Shown piece by piece: positions 9,613-18,520 of a DNA stretch of 64,000 nucleotides (position 1 is its first letter; the number at the start of each line of letters is the position of its first letter). The notes under the pieces are model-generated. The model did not search any database, was not told where the DNA came from, and saw nothing but the letters and a program-made list of their open reading frames with translations. The stretch spans positions 558,001 through 622,000 of the forward strand of contig CAXXYD010000001.1 of NCBI GenBank assembly GCA_963675565.2, read 5' to 3'. The position numbers and the translations under genes were made by a program. This DNA comes from JARRKU01 sp963675565. Its GTDB lineage: Bacteria > Desulfobacterota > Desulfobacteria > Desulfobacterales > Desulfosarcinaceae.

Positions 9613-10941
9613 TTGAAAGACATTCGCTTCCATATCAATCTTTACGTCATCATCCCGCTGATTTTTGCCGGTTTCAGCACCCTGTCGCTGCTGGTTGCCT
9701 ACCGGTTGACCCGCTTTTATCTGGATCGCAGTCTGCCGCCTGAATGGCCGGTGGCGTTCTGGGGCATCATACTGGTATTGTTCACCTTCGGTTGTGGTTT
9801 GGTGACGGTTAAATTCCTCATCGATCCGGTCAAAAAGTTTGTCAATAAAACCCAGACCATGGGTGTGCTGCAAGACATCGATGCACAGCCTTCACCACCG
9901 GCGACCGATGCCGAGATGTACAAATTTACCCGTGTGTTCGATCAAGTGTCCCAGATACTGGGCAAGGTGGAGGCACGCCAGCTTTTCCCCGATATTATCG
10001 GGCAAAGTGAAACCATGCGCGGCGTATTCAACCAGATCATGAAAGTGGCGCCAACGGACTCCACCGTATTAATTATCGGTGAAACCGGAACCGGCAAAGA
10101 GTTGGTGGCCAACAGCATCCATAAACACAGTCTCAGACAGGGAAAGGCCTTTATTGCCATCAATTGTGCGGCCATCCCTGAAGGCTTGCTTGAAAGCGAG
10201 TTGTTCGGCCACGAGAAAGGCGCGTTCACCGGAGCTGACTCGCGAAAACCAGGCAAATTCGAACTGGCCCATGACGGCACCCTCTTTCTGGACGAAATCG
10301 GAGACATGCCCCTTGAAACCCAGGCCAAAGTTCTCAGAGCTCTTGAAGAACGCAAGGTTGAACGCCTGGGCAGCGTCGAATCCACCCAGGTGAATGTACG
10401 TTTTATCGCCGCCACCAACAAACAATTGCCCGAAATCGTCAAAACGGGACAATTCCGCCAGGACTTGTACTACCGTCTCAATGTGTTTGCCGTCTATTTG
10501 CCGCCCCTGAGAGAACGCCGCGAGGACATTCCGCTTCTTGCCGAACATTTTCTGCAGGCGGCTGCCGAAACCAAGCGGCTTTCTTCATCCACCATCCAGT
10601 CCCTCATGGCTTACGACTGGCCGGGAAATGTCCGCGAACTTCAAAATGCGATCCAATCATCAGCCCTGATGGCCGGCAAGGTCATCGATCCGGTCCACCT
10701 GCCGTCATTTATTACCCAAACCTGGCATCAGCCGGCACCTCTGCCGGTTTTTGAAGCCGCCCGGGATCAGGACATGGACAGCCAGCTTCAGGAACTTGAA
10801 AAACGGATGATTCTCCATGCACTCGGAAGAAGCCAGGGCATTCAGAAAAATGCAGCCAGCCTTTTGGGGATAAAAGAGCGCAGTCTCTGGCACCGCCTAA
10901 AAAAGTACGACATCGACGCCTCCTCATTTAAAGTCAAATAG
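9613..10941 (+). CDS. Membrane-tethered sigma54-dependent activator
   Basis: Bacterial enhancer-binding protein without a receiver domain. Two membrane helices lie near the N-terminus (about 8-30 and 43-68), then a short HAMP-like linker. The sigma54 AAA+ domain (about 130-360) has Walker A GETGTGKE near 156 and an intact GAFTGA loop near 203, and a Fis-type HTH closes the protein (about 408-430). The open frame continues upstream into repeat copy A, which I regard as non-coding. TTG 9613 has AAAGAGG 8 nt upstream; GTG 9592 and GTG 9604 are alternatives. It lies between mshG and the pilin gene, and a sigma54 promoter precedes that pilin, so it probably controls pilin expression in response to a membrane or periplasmic cue. 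Confidence 0.88.
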   Translation: MKDIRFHINLYVIIPLIFAGFSTLSLLVAYRLTRFYLDRSLPPEWPVAFWGIILVLFTFGCGLVTVKFLIDPVKKFVNKTQTMGVLQDIDAQPSPPATDAEMYKFTRVFDQVSQILGKVEARQLFPDIIGQSETMRGVFNQIMKVAPTDSTVLIIGETGTGKELVANSIHKHSLRQGKAFIAINCAAIPEGLLESELFGHEKGAFTGADSRKPGKFELAHDGTLFLDEIGDMPLETQAKVLRALEERKVERLGSVESTQVNVRFIAATNKQLPEIVKTGQFRQDLYYRLNVFAVYLPPLRERREDIPLLAEHFLQAAAETKRLSSSTIQSLMAYDWPGNVRELQNAIQSSALMAGKVIDPVHLPSFITQTWHQPAPLPVFEAARDQDMDSQLQELEKRMILHALGRSQGIQKNAASLLGIKERSLWHRLKKYDIDASSFKVK

Positions 10942-11117
10942 CCTGGAAAGGACGTAAAATACAAAACAACAATTTATTAATAAAAAACTACAATTTATGT
11001 AGATTCCATCCTCCTTAATCTTCATAATATTTTTTCGATTCAGCAATGAATTTCATAACACACTTTAATTATTAATATTTTATCTATTAAGCAAGATTTG
11101 CGAATTTTTAGTTATTG

Positions 11118-11133
11118 TGGCATAATTTGTGCT
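11118..11133 (+). promoter_or_regulatory. Sigma54 promoter upstream of the pilin gene
   Basis: TGGCATAATTTGTGCT matches the -24/-12 consensus (TGGCAC N5 TTGC) with GG at 11119-11120 and GC at 11131-11132, exactly 10 nt between. The predicted start is near 11144, about 40 nt before the pilin ATG at 11183. The surrounding 10942-11117 is strongly AT-rich, suitable for DNA bending. No CDS is seen in 10942-11182. Confidence 0.7.
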
Positions 11134-11182
11134 GAATACTATTCGTGAGCCTGGGTCTTAATAATTTACCAAGGAGCATTCA

Positions 11183-11608
11183 ATGCCAATGCGCACCCTG
11201 AAAAATACCAATCCCCTGTTGGATCAGTCCGGTTTCACCCTTCTTGAAATTATTGCCGTCATCGTAATCCTGAGCATTATCGCTGTTGTGGCTGTCCCGC
11301 GTTATTTCGATTTGCAGGAAGAAGCGCGCAATAAAACGGTCAAGACAGGTCTTGCAGAAGCTATCGGCCGGGTCAACGGTCATTTCGCCGAGGCGTTGCT
11401 GGGTGGCTCCATGCCATGGGAAGTCGATTTGCGGGCCCACGTTATCGGAAGCGACCTTGGCGATTTTACACTGGAAACAAATGGCGGAGGCCCCGGCGAC
11501 AGTAAGGATGCCGTCGATGAGACCTTTTTTATTAAAGTCATCGGCAAGGACAACACGGCATTGCGCGGCATCAGTGCAGAAACCAACCTGCGACGGCCCG
11601 GGATGTAA
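11183..11608 (+). CDS. Type IV pilin, MshA/MshB-like (probable major pilin)
   Basis: 141-aa prepilin. The leader ends at Gly17 before Phe18 (SGFTLLEIIAVIVILSII), giving a type IVa-style N-methyl-Phe and the conserved Glu5 of the mature protein. The first 25 mature residues form the hydrophobic helix, followed by a short globular domain rich in Gly. AAGGAG at 11171-11176 is 6 nt from ATG. The mature domain has no cysteine, so the C-terminal disulfide loop common in type IVa pilins is missing. Its own sigma54 promoter and separate position suggest the major subunit, but the larger minor pilins downstream are not excluded as structural subunits. Confidence 0.85.
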   Translation: MPMRTLKNTNPLLDQSGFTLLEIIAVIVILSIIAVVAVPRYFDLQEEARNKTVKTGLAEAIGRVNGHFAEALLGGSMPWEVDLRAHVIGSDLGDFTLETNGGGPGDSKDAVDETFFIKVIGKDNTALRGISAETNLRRPGM

Positions 11609-11658
11609 TACAAATCCCTTTGCGCACCGGGTCAGAAGAATCATATTCATCATCAGGG

Positions 11659-13713
11659 CTAACGGGAAACCAGCCCCCGGACCACCTGCCTGATTTCCAA
11701 CGGATCGGCGGCAAATGCATTCAGTGCCGAATATCGCTTTACGATCCGGAGCATCGCATCCAGACTTTTCCCCCCGCTCTCCGCTTTCAGCCGGTCTAAA
11801 TACGACATGGCCCGAACCGGTTGTTTGTTCCGGGCGCTCAACATTATGCACGCCAGCAATGCATTCACATCCGTGGGCTCCAGTTGAACCACCTTATCCC
11901 AATAACCCAGTGCCGACGACAATTCACCTTTGCAGCGGCACGCTTCTGCCATAACGGATAGGGCGCCCCGGTTTGATGAATCAAGATCCAAAGCCTTTTG
12001 GGCATATTCAAACGCCCTGTTGCACTGCCCCGTTTTGATTCGCAACAATCCCGTCAAATAGTAAAAATCGGCGTTATCGGACCATTTTTCCACAGCCTCG
12101 GAAAGCGTTCGTTCGGCCGCTTCAAAGTGTTCCGTTGCAATTTGCGCCCTGGCGAGCTGGTAGCGAATCCGGCTGTTTTCCGGATACAGTGCAAACGCGG
12201 CCTTGAAATGAAAAAGGGCCTTTTGGAAGTCCCCTTCCCGGGAGATGTAATATAAACCCAGATTGTGATGAACCAGCCCCTTATGCCGATAGTTGAAGTA
12301 TCGATCCAGTTCATACGCCTTTTTGAACGCTTTAAAAGCAAGGTCCCACTGTCCGGAATTCCAATAAATGTTTCCAAGGTTGTTGTACCCCAAACTCAGT
12401 CCCGGCGCACGAAGAGTGACGTGGGTCCATAGGGACCGCTCTGTGGCAAAAACACGATTATAAGCCGCAGTCGTATAGCATTGGGATACCAAAACCAGCG
12501 CAAGCGCCCCGCCGATCATCCATTGAAACGAGCGCCGGTAGCTGAACTGGTCCCATCCCCTGGCCACCGCCAGTGCTGCGGGCACGAAAATCAGCATGGT
12601 GGGAATATAGTTGCGATGCTCGTAAACCAGCTCCAGATTAAAAATGGACCCTTCCACTACGTGATTGAGCAGGAAAAAAAGGCCGCAGTAGGCCAGCGGG
12701 TTTCGTCTATGGCGCAGGGCCAGGATGACCAGCGCCGCCAGACACGCTGCCAGGGCAGCGGCGGAAAGCGCTGTGGTCCAGGGTGAAAACAGGGAATGTG
12801 ATATTTCAATATCGTGCAGCAGCGTCAATTTCGAGGTCATTGGAAAAACGATATATGCGAGGTAAAGCCAGATCACCCGCGGCTGGGTCATCAATCTTTC
12901 CAGCCACGTATACGGCCGAATGTCGGATGAGTGGAACAAGTGGGAGGGATGGGTATACAGGCTTCCCAGGAGACCAATGGCGACGGTGAGGCCAACGAAC
13001 CAGGCGAAACATCTTGCCCTGCGACGGCTGTCCGTGCCCTGAATGAACAAAAACTCGAGCAGGAGCAATGCATAAAACAGCAGCACCGCATTTTCTTTGG
13101 TGAGCAAGGCGCTTAGGCTGCAAAAGGCGGCCAGGGCGAAAAAAAGACAATTTTTTCGCGGACTCCCGACAGTTCTCGCTTTGATATAAAAATACATGGC
13201 GGCAACATAGAACAACCCGGTCATGGATGCCATGCGCTGCACCACAAAGGTGACCGCCGTCACGTGAATGGGATGGGTGGCCCATAAAAGCGAGGATATG
13301 CATGCGATGCCATTGGCCCGCTGACGGTAACGCCCTTCAAAAATCGGAAGGTTCAGCCAATTGCGAATGAAAAGAAACAAAAAGACCGAGGCCAGCCAGT
13401 GCACAGTGAAATTGAAGAGGTGAAACCCGAACACATCCAGCCCGCCGATGCGATAATTGATCGCAAAACTCAGATAAGCCAGCGGCCGGCTGATGATCTG
13501 GTGGCTTAAACCCGCCGAAAAGACACGCTTGAGCTGGTCCCACGACCACCGGGTCATGTGGACCCCGTCGTTGTTCACGATGTTGCCAAAGTCGTCATAT
13601 TGCCATGCTCCGTGGAAGCTGTTGGCATAACTGGCCAGAAGCAAACCCAACAGGGCGATACCTGCAAGAATGTTTACGCCGAGCTGACTTTGAAAAAAAG
13701 ACCGGTGCGTCAT
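11659..13713 (-). CDS. Polytopic membrane protein with TPRs (TMTC/GT-C-like)
   Basis: About 684 aa. The first two thirds hold roughly ten hydrophobic segments, starting with a helix and then WQYDDFGNIV, an acidic DD in the first extracytoplasmic loop as found in GT-C glycosyltransferases. The C-terminal third (about 440-670) is a run of tetratricopeptide repeats. This layout matches bacterial relatives of TMTC O-mannosyltransferases. It is transcribed against the pilus genes and lies between the pilin and the minor pilins, so modification of pilin with a sugar is an attractive but untested role. The start is ATG 13713; a TTG at 13755 is in frame. Alternative: a general membrane TPR protein without catalysis. 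Confidence 0.65.
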   Translation of the reverse strand: MTHRSFFQSQLGVNILAGIALLGLLLASYANSFHGAWQYDDFGNIVNNDGVHMTRWSWDQLKRVFSAGLSHQIISRPLAYLSFAINYRIGGLDVFGFHLFNFTVHWLASVFLFLFIRNWLNLPIFEGRYRQRANGIACISSLLWATHPIHVTAVTFVVQRMASMTGLFYVAAMYFYIKARTVGSPRKNCLFFALAAFCSLSALLTKENAVLLFYALLLLEFLFIQGTDSRRRARCFAWFVGLTVAIGLLGSLYTHPSHLFHSSDIRPYTWLERLMTQPRVIWLYLAYIVFPMTSKLTLLHDIEISHSLFSPWTTALSAAALAACLAALVILALRHRRNPLAYCGLFFLLNHVVEGSIFNLELVYEHRNYIPTMLIFVPAALAVARGWDQFSYRRSFQWMIGGALALVLVSQCYTTAAYNRVFATERSLWTHVTLRAPGLSLGYNNLGNIYWNSGQWDLAFKAFKKAYELDRYFNYRHKGLVHHNLGLYYISREGDFQKALFHFKAAFALYPENSRIRYQLARAQIATEHFEAAERTLSEAVEKWSDNADFYYLTGLLRIKTGQCNRAFEYAQKALDLDSSNRGALSVMAEACRCKGELSSALGYWDKVVQLEPTDVNALLACIMLSARNKQPVRAMSYLDRLKAESGGKSLDAMLRIVKRYSALNAFAADPLEIRQVVRGLVSR

Positions 13714-13863
13714 CGTGTGTTCACCATCGGTAGCAGCAATCCGGGGTTGTCCCAAAATTTACAATACTTACCAGGGATTAGGGTTGGGTTCAAGACCCAG
13801 TAAAATCGGGGTGCAGAGGGCCCGACGCTGACTTGCCCCTGAAAGGGGCCAGGGCCTGCAGAC

Positions 13864-13984
13864 CGGGTCAAGTTTTGAGTTGCAAGTTTTCAGTTCTGGT
13901 TCGCGCTGCGCGCGGGCCTGATTTTATATTATAGATAGAATTCCACAACTCATAACTCGCAACGCGTAACTCATCCCTGACCCG
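13864..13984. repeat. Heptamer-arm palindromic element, copy B
   Basis: Inverted repeat bounded by CGGGTCA (13864-13870) and TGACCCG (13978-13984), perfectly complementary. The arms carry AACTCGC/AACTCAT-type heptamers. The core GGTTCGCGCTGCGCGC is at 13899-13914, followed by TAGAATTCCACAACTC. It lies in the 320-bp gap between the TMTC-like gene and the next prepilin. Confidence 0.85.
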
Positions 13985-14033
13985 AATCTTCTTTCCTGTT
14001 TCCATATGAAAGCCCATTTGGTATTAGTACAAA

Positions 14034-14558
14034 ATGCGCGTATCACCTCCTCTGACATCAAAAGGCTTCACACTGCTTGAAATTGTGGCCGTGCTGGCGC
14101 TTATCAGCATTTTCGCGGTGCTGGCCATCGTCCAGCATGCCACATCGGACGCCTCTCTCACGGCTCAGGCGCAGATCCTGGCTGCCCATATCCGCTACGC
14201 ACAAATGCGGTCCCTGAACAGCGACACCCAATGGGGCATCCACTATCATCATGGTACAAGCACCGCGGACCGCTATTACACCCTGTATCATGGAGAAAAC
14301 ACGGCCAATACGGCCGTTCTGCCCGGCCAGTCCGATCTCCGTGTTCCGTTGGGCAAAATGAACATCGTTGTCGAATCTTCCGTGGGCGCCGGGGCCTTGT
14401 CGGCGCAGGATTTCCAACTCAAATTCGACGCGTGGGGAAGTCCCGAATCGATATTGGCGGGGACATCGCATACCGACACCGCGTTGTTGAGGCTCGAAAA
14501 GCCCGGCTACAGCCCCCAGGACATTATCATTACCCGGAACACGGGATTTATTCCATGA
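14034..14558 (+). CDS. mshC: Minor prepilin (MshC/GspH-like)
   Basis: 174 aa with a prepilin leader cut after Gly11 (SKGFTLLEIVAVLALISIF). The globular part is about 140 residues and resembles MshC/GspH-type minor pseudopilins in length. Its stop overlaps the next gene by the ATGA arrangement, so translation is coupled. It starts a second block of the pilus locus after the reverse-strand TMTC-like gene. A clear sigma54 or sigma70 promoter was not found in the short gap upstream. Order (C, D, O, P/Q) supports the MSHA naming; sequence alone only supports a minor pilin. Confidence 0.75.
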   Translation: MRVSPPLTSKGFTLLEIVAVLALISIFAVLAIVQHATSDASLTAQAQILAAHIRYAQMRSLNSDTQWGIHYHHGTSTADRYYTLYHGENTANTAVLPGQSDLRVPLGKMNIVVESSVGAGALSAQDFQLKFDAWGSPESILAGTSHTDTALLRLEKPGYSPQDIIITRNTGFIP

Positions 14559-15004
14559 TACGGCAGGTGGATAATCACCAGGGGTTCACCCTCATCGAAG
14601 TCATCGTGACCATCATCGTATCATCCATATTGGCTGTATTGCTTACCCAGGTGATGAAAGGGCATATCAGCCGAAGCATCTGGCCCCTGGAAAAAATGGA
14701 TGAAGGGCTCGCGCTGCACGATGTGATGGATCGAATCACAGCCGATTACCGCAGATTGCTCATCTCGGATCAGCAACCGCTGGTTGCCCTTCAAAATCAA
14801 ATCAATGCAGGTGGAGCCCCCGGCGGATACTGGTTTGGATTGCCCTATGCGACCAGCATGCAGATTGTGGACAGCTATTGCTTTGATCTCGATCAAACAG
14901 GCGAATCCAACGCTCATCAGGATTGTATTCACCCGGCCGACACGCTTTTGAAAATAACTCTTTCCAACGGTGCGCAATCCATGACCGCCCTGTTTTCCAG
15001 GTAG
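14555..15004 (+). CDS. mshD: Minor prepilin (MshD-like)
   Basis: 149-aa prepilin starting at ATG 14555, which overlaps the TGA of the preceding gene. The open frame reaches back to 14231, but that stretch overlaps mshC entirely and lacks a pilin signal, so it is not used. Leader cleavage is after Gly10 (HQGFTLIEVIVTIIVSSI). The mature protein has two Cys residues about 17 residues apart (SYCF and HQDC) that could form a disulfide. Its place in the run matches mshD. Confidence 0.75.
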   Translation: MIRQVDNHQGFTLIEVIVTIIVSSILAVLLTQVMKGHISRSIWPLEKMDEGLALHDVMDRITADYRRLLISDQQPLVALQNQINAGGAPGGYWFGLPYATSMQIVDSYCFDLDQTGESNAHQDCIHPADTLLKITLSNGAQSMTALFSR

Positions 15005-15010
15005 TGCATC

Positions 15011-15721
15011 ATGTCCATTTTCGTATCCATTTCTTTTAAGGCCATACCAGGCCGGCTCGGCATCCTTGGACGGCACTCGGGCTTCACCCTGCTGGAACTG
15101 ATCGCCTCCCTGGTCTTGTTGGGCCTGCTGACCTCAATATTCAGCATGGGGCTGGTAGCGGCAATGAAAAGCCATGAATTCAGCCGGTCCAATGCCCAGT
15201 TGGTACAAAAGGCCCAGTTGGCCGTTACGCGCATCTCCAGAGAATTGATGGAATTAACGGAAATTGAAGCCATCTATGACGAAGCCGCCGGACAGGACCC
15301 GTTTATCGTCTACCGCCGCCTTTCCAAAAACGATTCCCAGGCCACAAGCCGCACAGGACTACATTTCAATCCCGCAGACCATGCCATCCGCCTCTACACC
15401 GATTTCACCGGAACGACCCCTTTGACCGCCGGCAGTATTTCACAGGGAGATATTTTGGTGAATGGTGTGCAGGCGTTGATGCTGGATTTTTTCCAGGGAG
15501 ATCCAAGCAATCCCTGGAACCCCGGAAACGATTTCAGGCTGCTGTCCACCATTGAAGTCCGGTTGAAACTGCTGCGCCCGGAAAATCCTGGTCACACACA
15601 AGATTTCAGCACCATCGTCCATCTGCGCAATACCCGAAATTACGGCGGGGCCGCACCCGCTGCGCGGCCTGTCTCCGGGAACAGTTACAGCTGCTTCATC
15701 AAGGCGGCCGGTTGGAAGTGA
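15011..15721 (+). CDS. mshO: Minor prepilin (MshO/PilW-like)
   Basis: 236 aa, leader cleavage after Gly24 (HSGFTLLELIASLVLLGL), Glu5 present. The 24-residue leader is long, so an internal start is possible, but no better in-frame start with a ribosome site is visible. The globular domain has a single Cys near the C-terminus. It begins 6 bp after the MshD-like gene and ends 7 bp before the large adhesin-like gene, so all four are one transcript. PilW/MshO-like proteins sit at the pilus tip complex. Confidence 0.72.
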   Translation: MSIFVSISFKAIPGRLGILGRHSGFTLLELIASLVLLGLLTSIFSMGLVAAMKSHEFSRSNAQLVQKAQLAVTRISRELMELTEIEAIYDEAAGQDPFIVYRRLSKNDSQATSRTGLHFNPADHAIRLYTDFTGTTPLTAGSISQGDILVNGVQALMLDFFQGDPSNPWNPGNDFRLLSTIEVRLKLLRPENPGHTQDFSTIVHLRNTRNYGGAAPAARPVSGNSYSCFIKAAGWK

Positions 15722-15728
15722 TATTCAA

Positions 15729-18455
15729 ATGAAGCCAATGGACCATTGCCGCATAAAAACCGTCATTGCCCCGACAACCGGAAGCGCCCTCATCGGTCTG
15801 GTTGTCGCCATTCTCATTTTCTCGGTTCTCGCAGCGGCAATCGTGCCCATGATCGGATCATCCAGTCAGCAGACCGCCATTGCCAATATGGCAACACGGG
15901 CCTATCTGCTGGCGGAGTCCGGTTTTCGTTTTGCCGCCAGCCAATATCTGCACGCCGGCGACTTAAATAAAAACAAGGATGATCTGCTCGACGCCCTGGA
16001 CGGCAACTACACCCTGAGCGGCGGCAACGGGAGCTTCAAGCTGGATGTCTTTTCCTACTTCTTCACCATCGCCGACGCCACATCCGGCGCCCCCAACCAG
16101 TTCAAGGCCCATTGTCCGGGCACATTGCCGGACGATATCACTGTCGCCGGCGGCCTTGGATTGCGGATCGGCGATGAAGACTATACGATTACTGCCGCAA
16201 CGCCCGTCTCCGGAGAAGAAGACGACAATATCACCATTTCGGTAGACCCGGCGCTCAAGTTTTATCCGTCCCATACCCGGGCATATCCTACTGCGCAAGC
16301 CGATTCCGTCGAAACCTTCACCGATGGCCACCAGTCCGGCTACTCCATTGTCTATCGAAGCAATGATGCCCGCATGTTTCCCCTGCGCAACGGCCGCATC
16401 AAAATCGAATCCATCGATGGATACTTCACCTACCGTTTCAATGATCGAGCGGCCAATAAGCTGATCGACATCCGCGATCCGGAAAACCCTTACGTCCCCA
16501 TCGCCGGCCTGCCGCTCTCTGCGGGCACGAAAATTCTTCTCATGCCCCACGTGCGGCTTCAGTCCACCGGAATTTACGGCTCGGGGCCCATGGCGGCCCG
16601 CCGCAGCGTCACCTACCATGCCCCCCTGCCCCTTTCCGAGGCTGGAACGGAGCAAGTGACCCTTACCGAGCGGTTCGATTCCAAGCAGGATTGGACGGAC
16701 ACCTCCGGCACGGTCACCGCAGCCGGCGATATCGGGGGCAACAGCGCCCTCAAAGTGGAAAATACGGCCAGCGCCGGTGACGACCAGGGCAGCCTGACGG
16801 CCTACACACCGCAAACCACGGCCACTGAACCCTTGTTTTCGGCCAATCGGCGCGCCAGTCGAGGCTATCTGAGCTACGATACCCAGGTCAAAATCGGATT
16901 TGAACCCACACCGCTGGTGGACTTTTTCCCGGAAGCCCCCATTCCGGCGTTTGTGGCTGCCGGGCTCAATTTCCGTTTGGGGGACCTGCCGGAGGCCGGG
17001 GCCACCATTTTCAACGTCAATACGTATGGGATCTCCTTTCTGCGGGGCAATGACAGCCTGGCGGATGGCATCCCGGACGCATTGGTGCCCGTCCGGAACC
17101 AGCGCTGCATCGTGTTGTGGCAACAGACCGGCAACGGCAGCGCACGCAACTGGATCGCGTATAAAGCCATACCGGAAGTTTTCTCCCTTCCGCCGGAGAA
17201 TTTCGAATCGACCTCCGGATGGGGCAGAAACCCCGATGACAGCACTAATCTGTGGAACCTCGGCAGCCGCAATGCGCATAGCGGTACACAAGCCTGGAGC
17301 TACGGACGTGAATCATCACCCGGTATATTCAACTATGACACCGGGAATCGCAACAGGGGAGCCCTGCAATCTCCCGTGATTGCTCTTCCGGCGGATTATC
17401 CCGCCATTGCGCTGTCCTTCTGGAGCTGGCACGTCACCGAGTCCGCCGATCCGGACAGAGATATCAAACAGGTCCGGATCAGTGCCGATGGCGGTCCCTT
17501 CAATGCGGTTTTCCAAATTGACCGCCCCCCGAACGCCCCATACTGGTATCGTGAAACCGTTGACTTGAGCCGTTTTGCCGGCCAGTCCATCCAGGTGCAG
17601 TTTTATTTTGACACCATCGACCCGTTGAACAACGCATATGCAGGCTGGGCCATCGACGACGTCCAGATTCTGAGCGAATGGCCTGTTCAGAATGCCACCC
17701 TGGGCATCCGTCTCCAGGAAGCCATGGTGGTCCCCTTCTTTGACGGTTATCCTCAAATTAAAGCCGGAGACCGGGTTTACGGCAACAGCCGGCATACTGT
17801 CGGTACGGTCATCACCCCGCCGCTGCTTTCCTCCGGAGACTGGTCCAGCAGTTCTCCGGCCCAGGGTGTTCTTCTGCTTAACCGCACCTCGATTGCCACC
17901 ACGGGCGCGGCATTCGACGCTGCCGCCAATGAAGTATTGACCGTTATCGGCGGTACCGGCAGCGCCCGGATTTCTTCCGCCTATGACGATACCAATGACC
18001 GAAAAGCCAATATCATCGAAGCCTTCTATGCCTCTGAAGCCGGCGGCGGCAACAAAACCGGGAGCGGCAACCCCCTGGACATCCATACCCGGCCGTACGG
18101 CCGCCTTGAGGCTTCCGATAACCTTCAATGGTTTCCGCAAGTGGACGACGACGGCAACTGGACCGATGCCGAAGATGTCTTCATGATGATTCAGTGGACC
18201 GGTATCAACGACGGCAGTGTCTCCGGCCTGAAAACCATCGATTTTACCACCAACAATCAGGGTATCGTTCAAAACGCCGTTGTACAGAGCCACCACAGCG
18301 ACCTGCAATCGCCGGATTATCCCGGAATCGTGACGCAGTCCGAGCTGGGGCTGCACACTTTCGGCGCCGGTGCCCGAAACGTCTACTTCGACGATTTCGG
18401 CCTGCGCATCGAAGTGGCTCAAGAGGACATCCTGCCCGCCCCCCTTCAACAGTAG
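15729..18455 (+). CDS. Giant minor pilin/adhesin (MshP/MshQ-like)
   Basis: 908 aa. The N-terminus (GSALIGLVVAILIFSVLA, residues 18-35) resembles the PilX/MshP type of prepilin, with Gly18 before Ser19 as likely cleavage. It is followed by a helix typical for that family (AYLLAESGFRFAASQYL). The rest is beta-rich: a concanavalin/LamG-like stretch at about 310-480 and a MAM-like jelly-roll at about 555-655 that ends WAIDDVQIL. The C-terminal 250 residues are beta-rich with unknown fold. In MSHA loci mshP and mshQ are separate, so this looks like a fused tip pilin plus adhesin. It closes the pilus locus. Ligand unknown. Confidence 0.72.
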   Translation: MKPMDHCRIKTVIAPTTGSALIGLVVAILIFSVLAAAIVPMIGSSSQQTAIANMATRAYLLAESGFRFAASQYLHAGDLNKNKDDLLDALDGNYTLSGGNGSFKLDVFSYFFTIADATSGAPNQFKAHCPGTLPDDITVAGGLGLRIGDEDYTITAATPVSGEEDDNITISVDPALKFYPSHTRAYPTAQADSVETFTDGHQSGYSIVYRSNDARMFPLRNGRIKIESIDGYFTYRFNDRAANKLIDIRDPENPYVPIAGLPLSAGTKILLMPHVRLQSTGIYGSGPMAARRSVTYHAPLPLSEAGTEQVTLTERFDSKQDWTDTSGTVTAAGDIGGNSALKVENTASAGDDQGSLTAYTPQTTATEPLFSANRRASRGYLSYDTQVKIGFEPTPLVDFFPEAPIPAFVAAGLNFRLGDLPEAGATIFNVNTYGISFLRGNDSLADGIPDALVPVRNQRCIVLWQQTGNGSARNWIAYKAIPEVFSLPPENFESTSGWGRNPDDSTNLWNLGSRNAHSGTQAWSYGRESSPGIFNYDTGNRNRGALQSPVIALPADYPAIALSFWSWHVTESADPDRDIKQVRISADGGPFNAVFQIDRPPNAPYWYRETVDLSRFAGQSIQVQFYFDTIDPLNNAYAGWAIDDVQILSEWPVQNATLGIRLQEAMVVPFFDGYPQIKAGDRVYGNSRHTVGTVITPPLLSSGDWSSSSPAQGVLLLNRTSIATTGAAFDAAANEVLTVIGGTGSARISSAYDDTNDRKANIIEAFYASEAGGGNKTGSGNPLDIHTRPYGRLEASDNLQWFPQVDDDGNWTDAEDVFMMIQWTGINDGSVSGLKTIDFTTNNQGIVQNAVVQSHHSDLQSPDYPGIVTQSELGLHTFGAGARNVYFDDFGLRIEVAQEDILPAPLQQ

Positions 18456-18520
18456 ACCAGGTTCGGGACCGGCCGATTTTTTTCCTGTCCCTGAAGGCTC
18501 TCCGTGGTCATAGGAGGAAG

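Noticed and set aside
14231..14554. Upstream extension of the MshD-like frame
   Set aside because: It overlaps mshC fully and places the prepilin leader in mid-protein; ATG 14555 gives a correct prepilin.
15963..17291. 442-aa open frame on the - strand opposite the adhesin-like gene
   Set aside because: Low-complexity Gly/Arg-rich shadow; the prepilin start and beta domains on the + strand are convincing.
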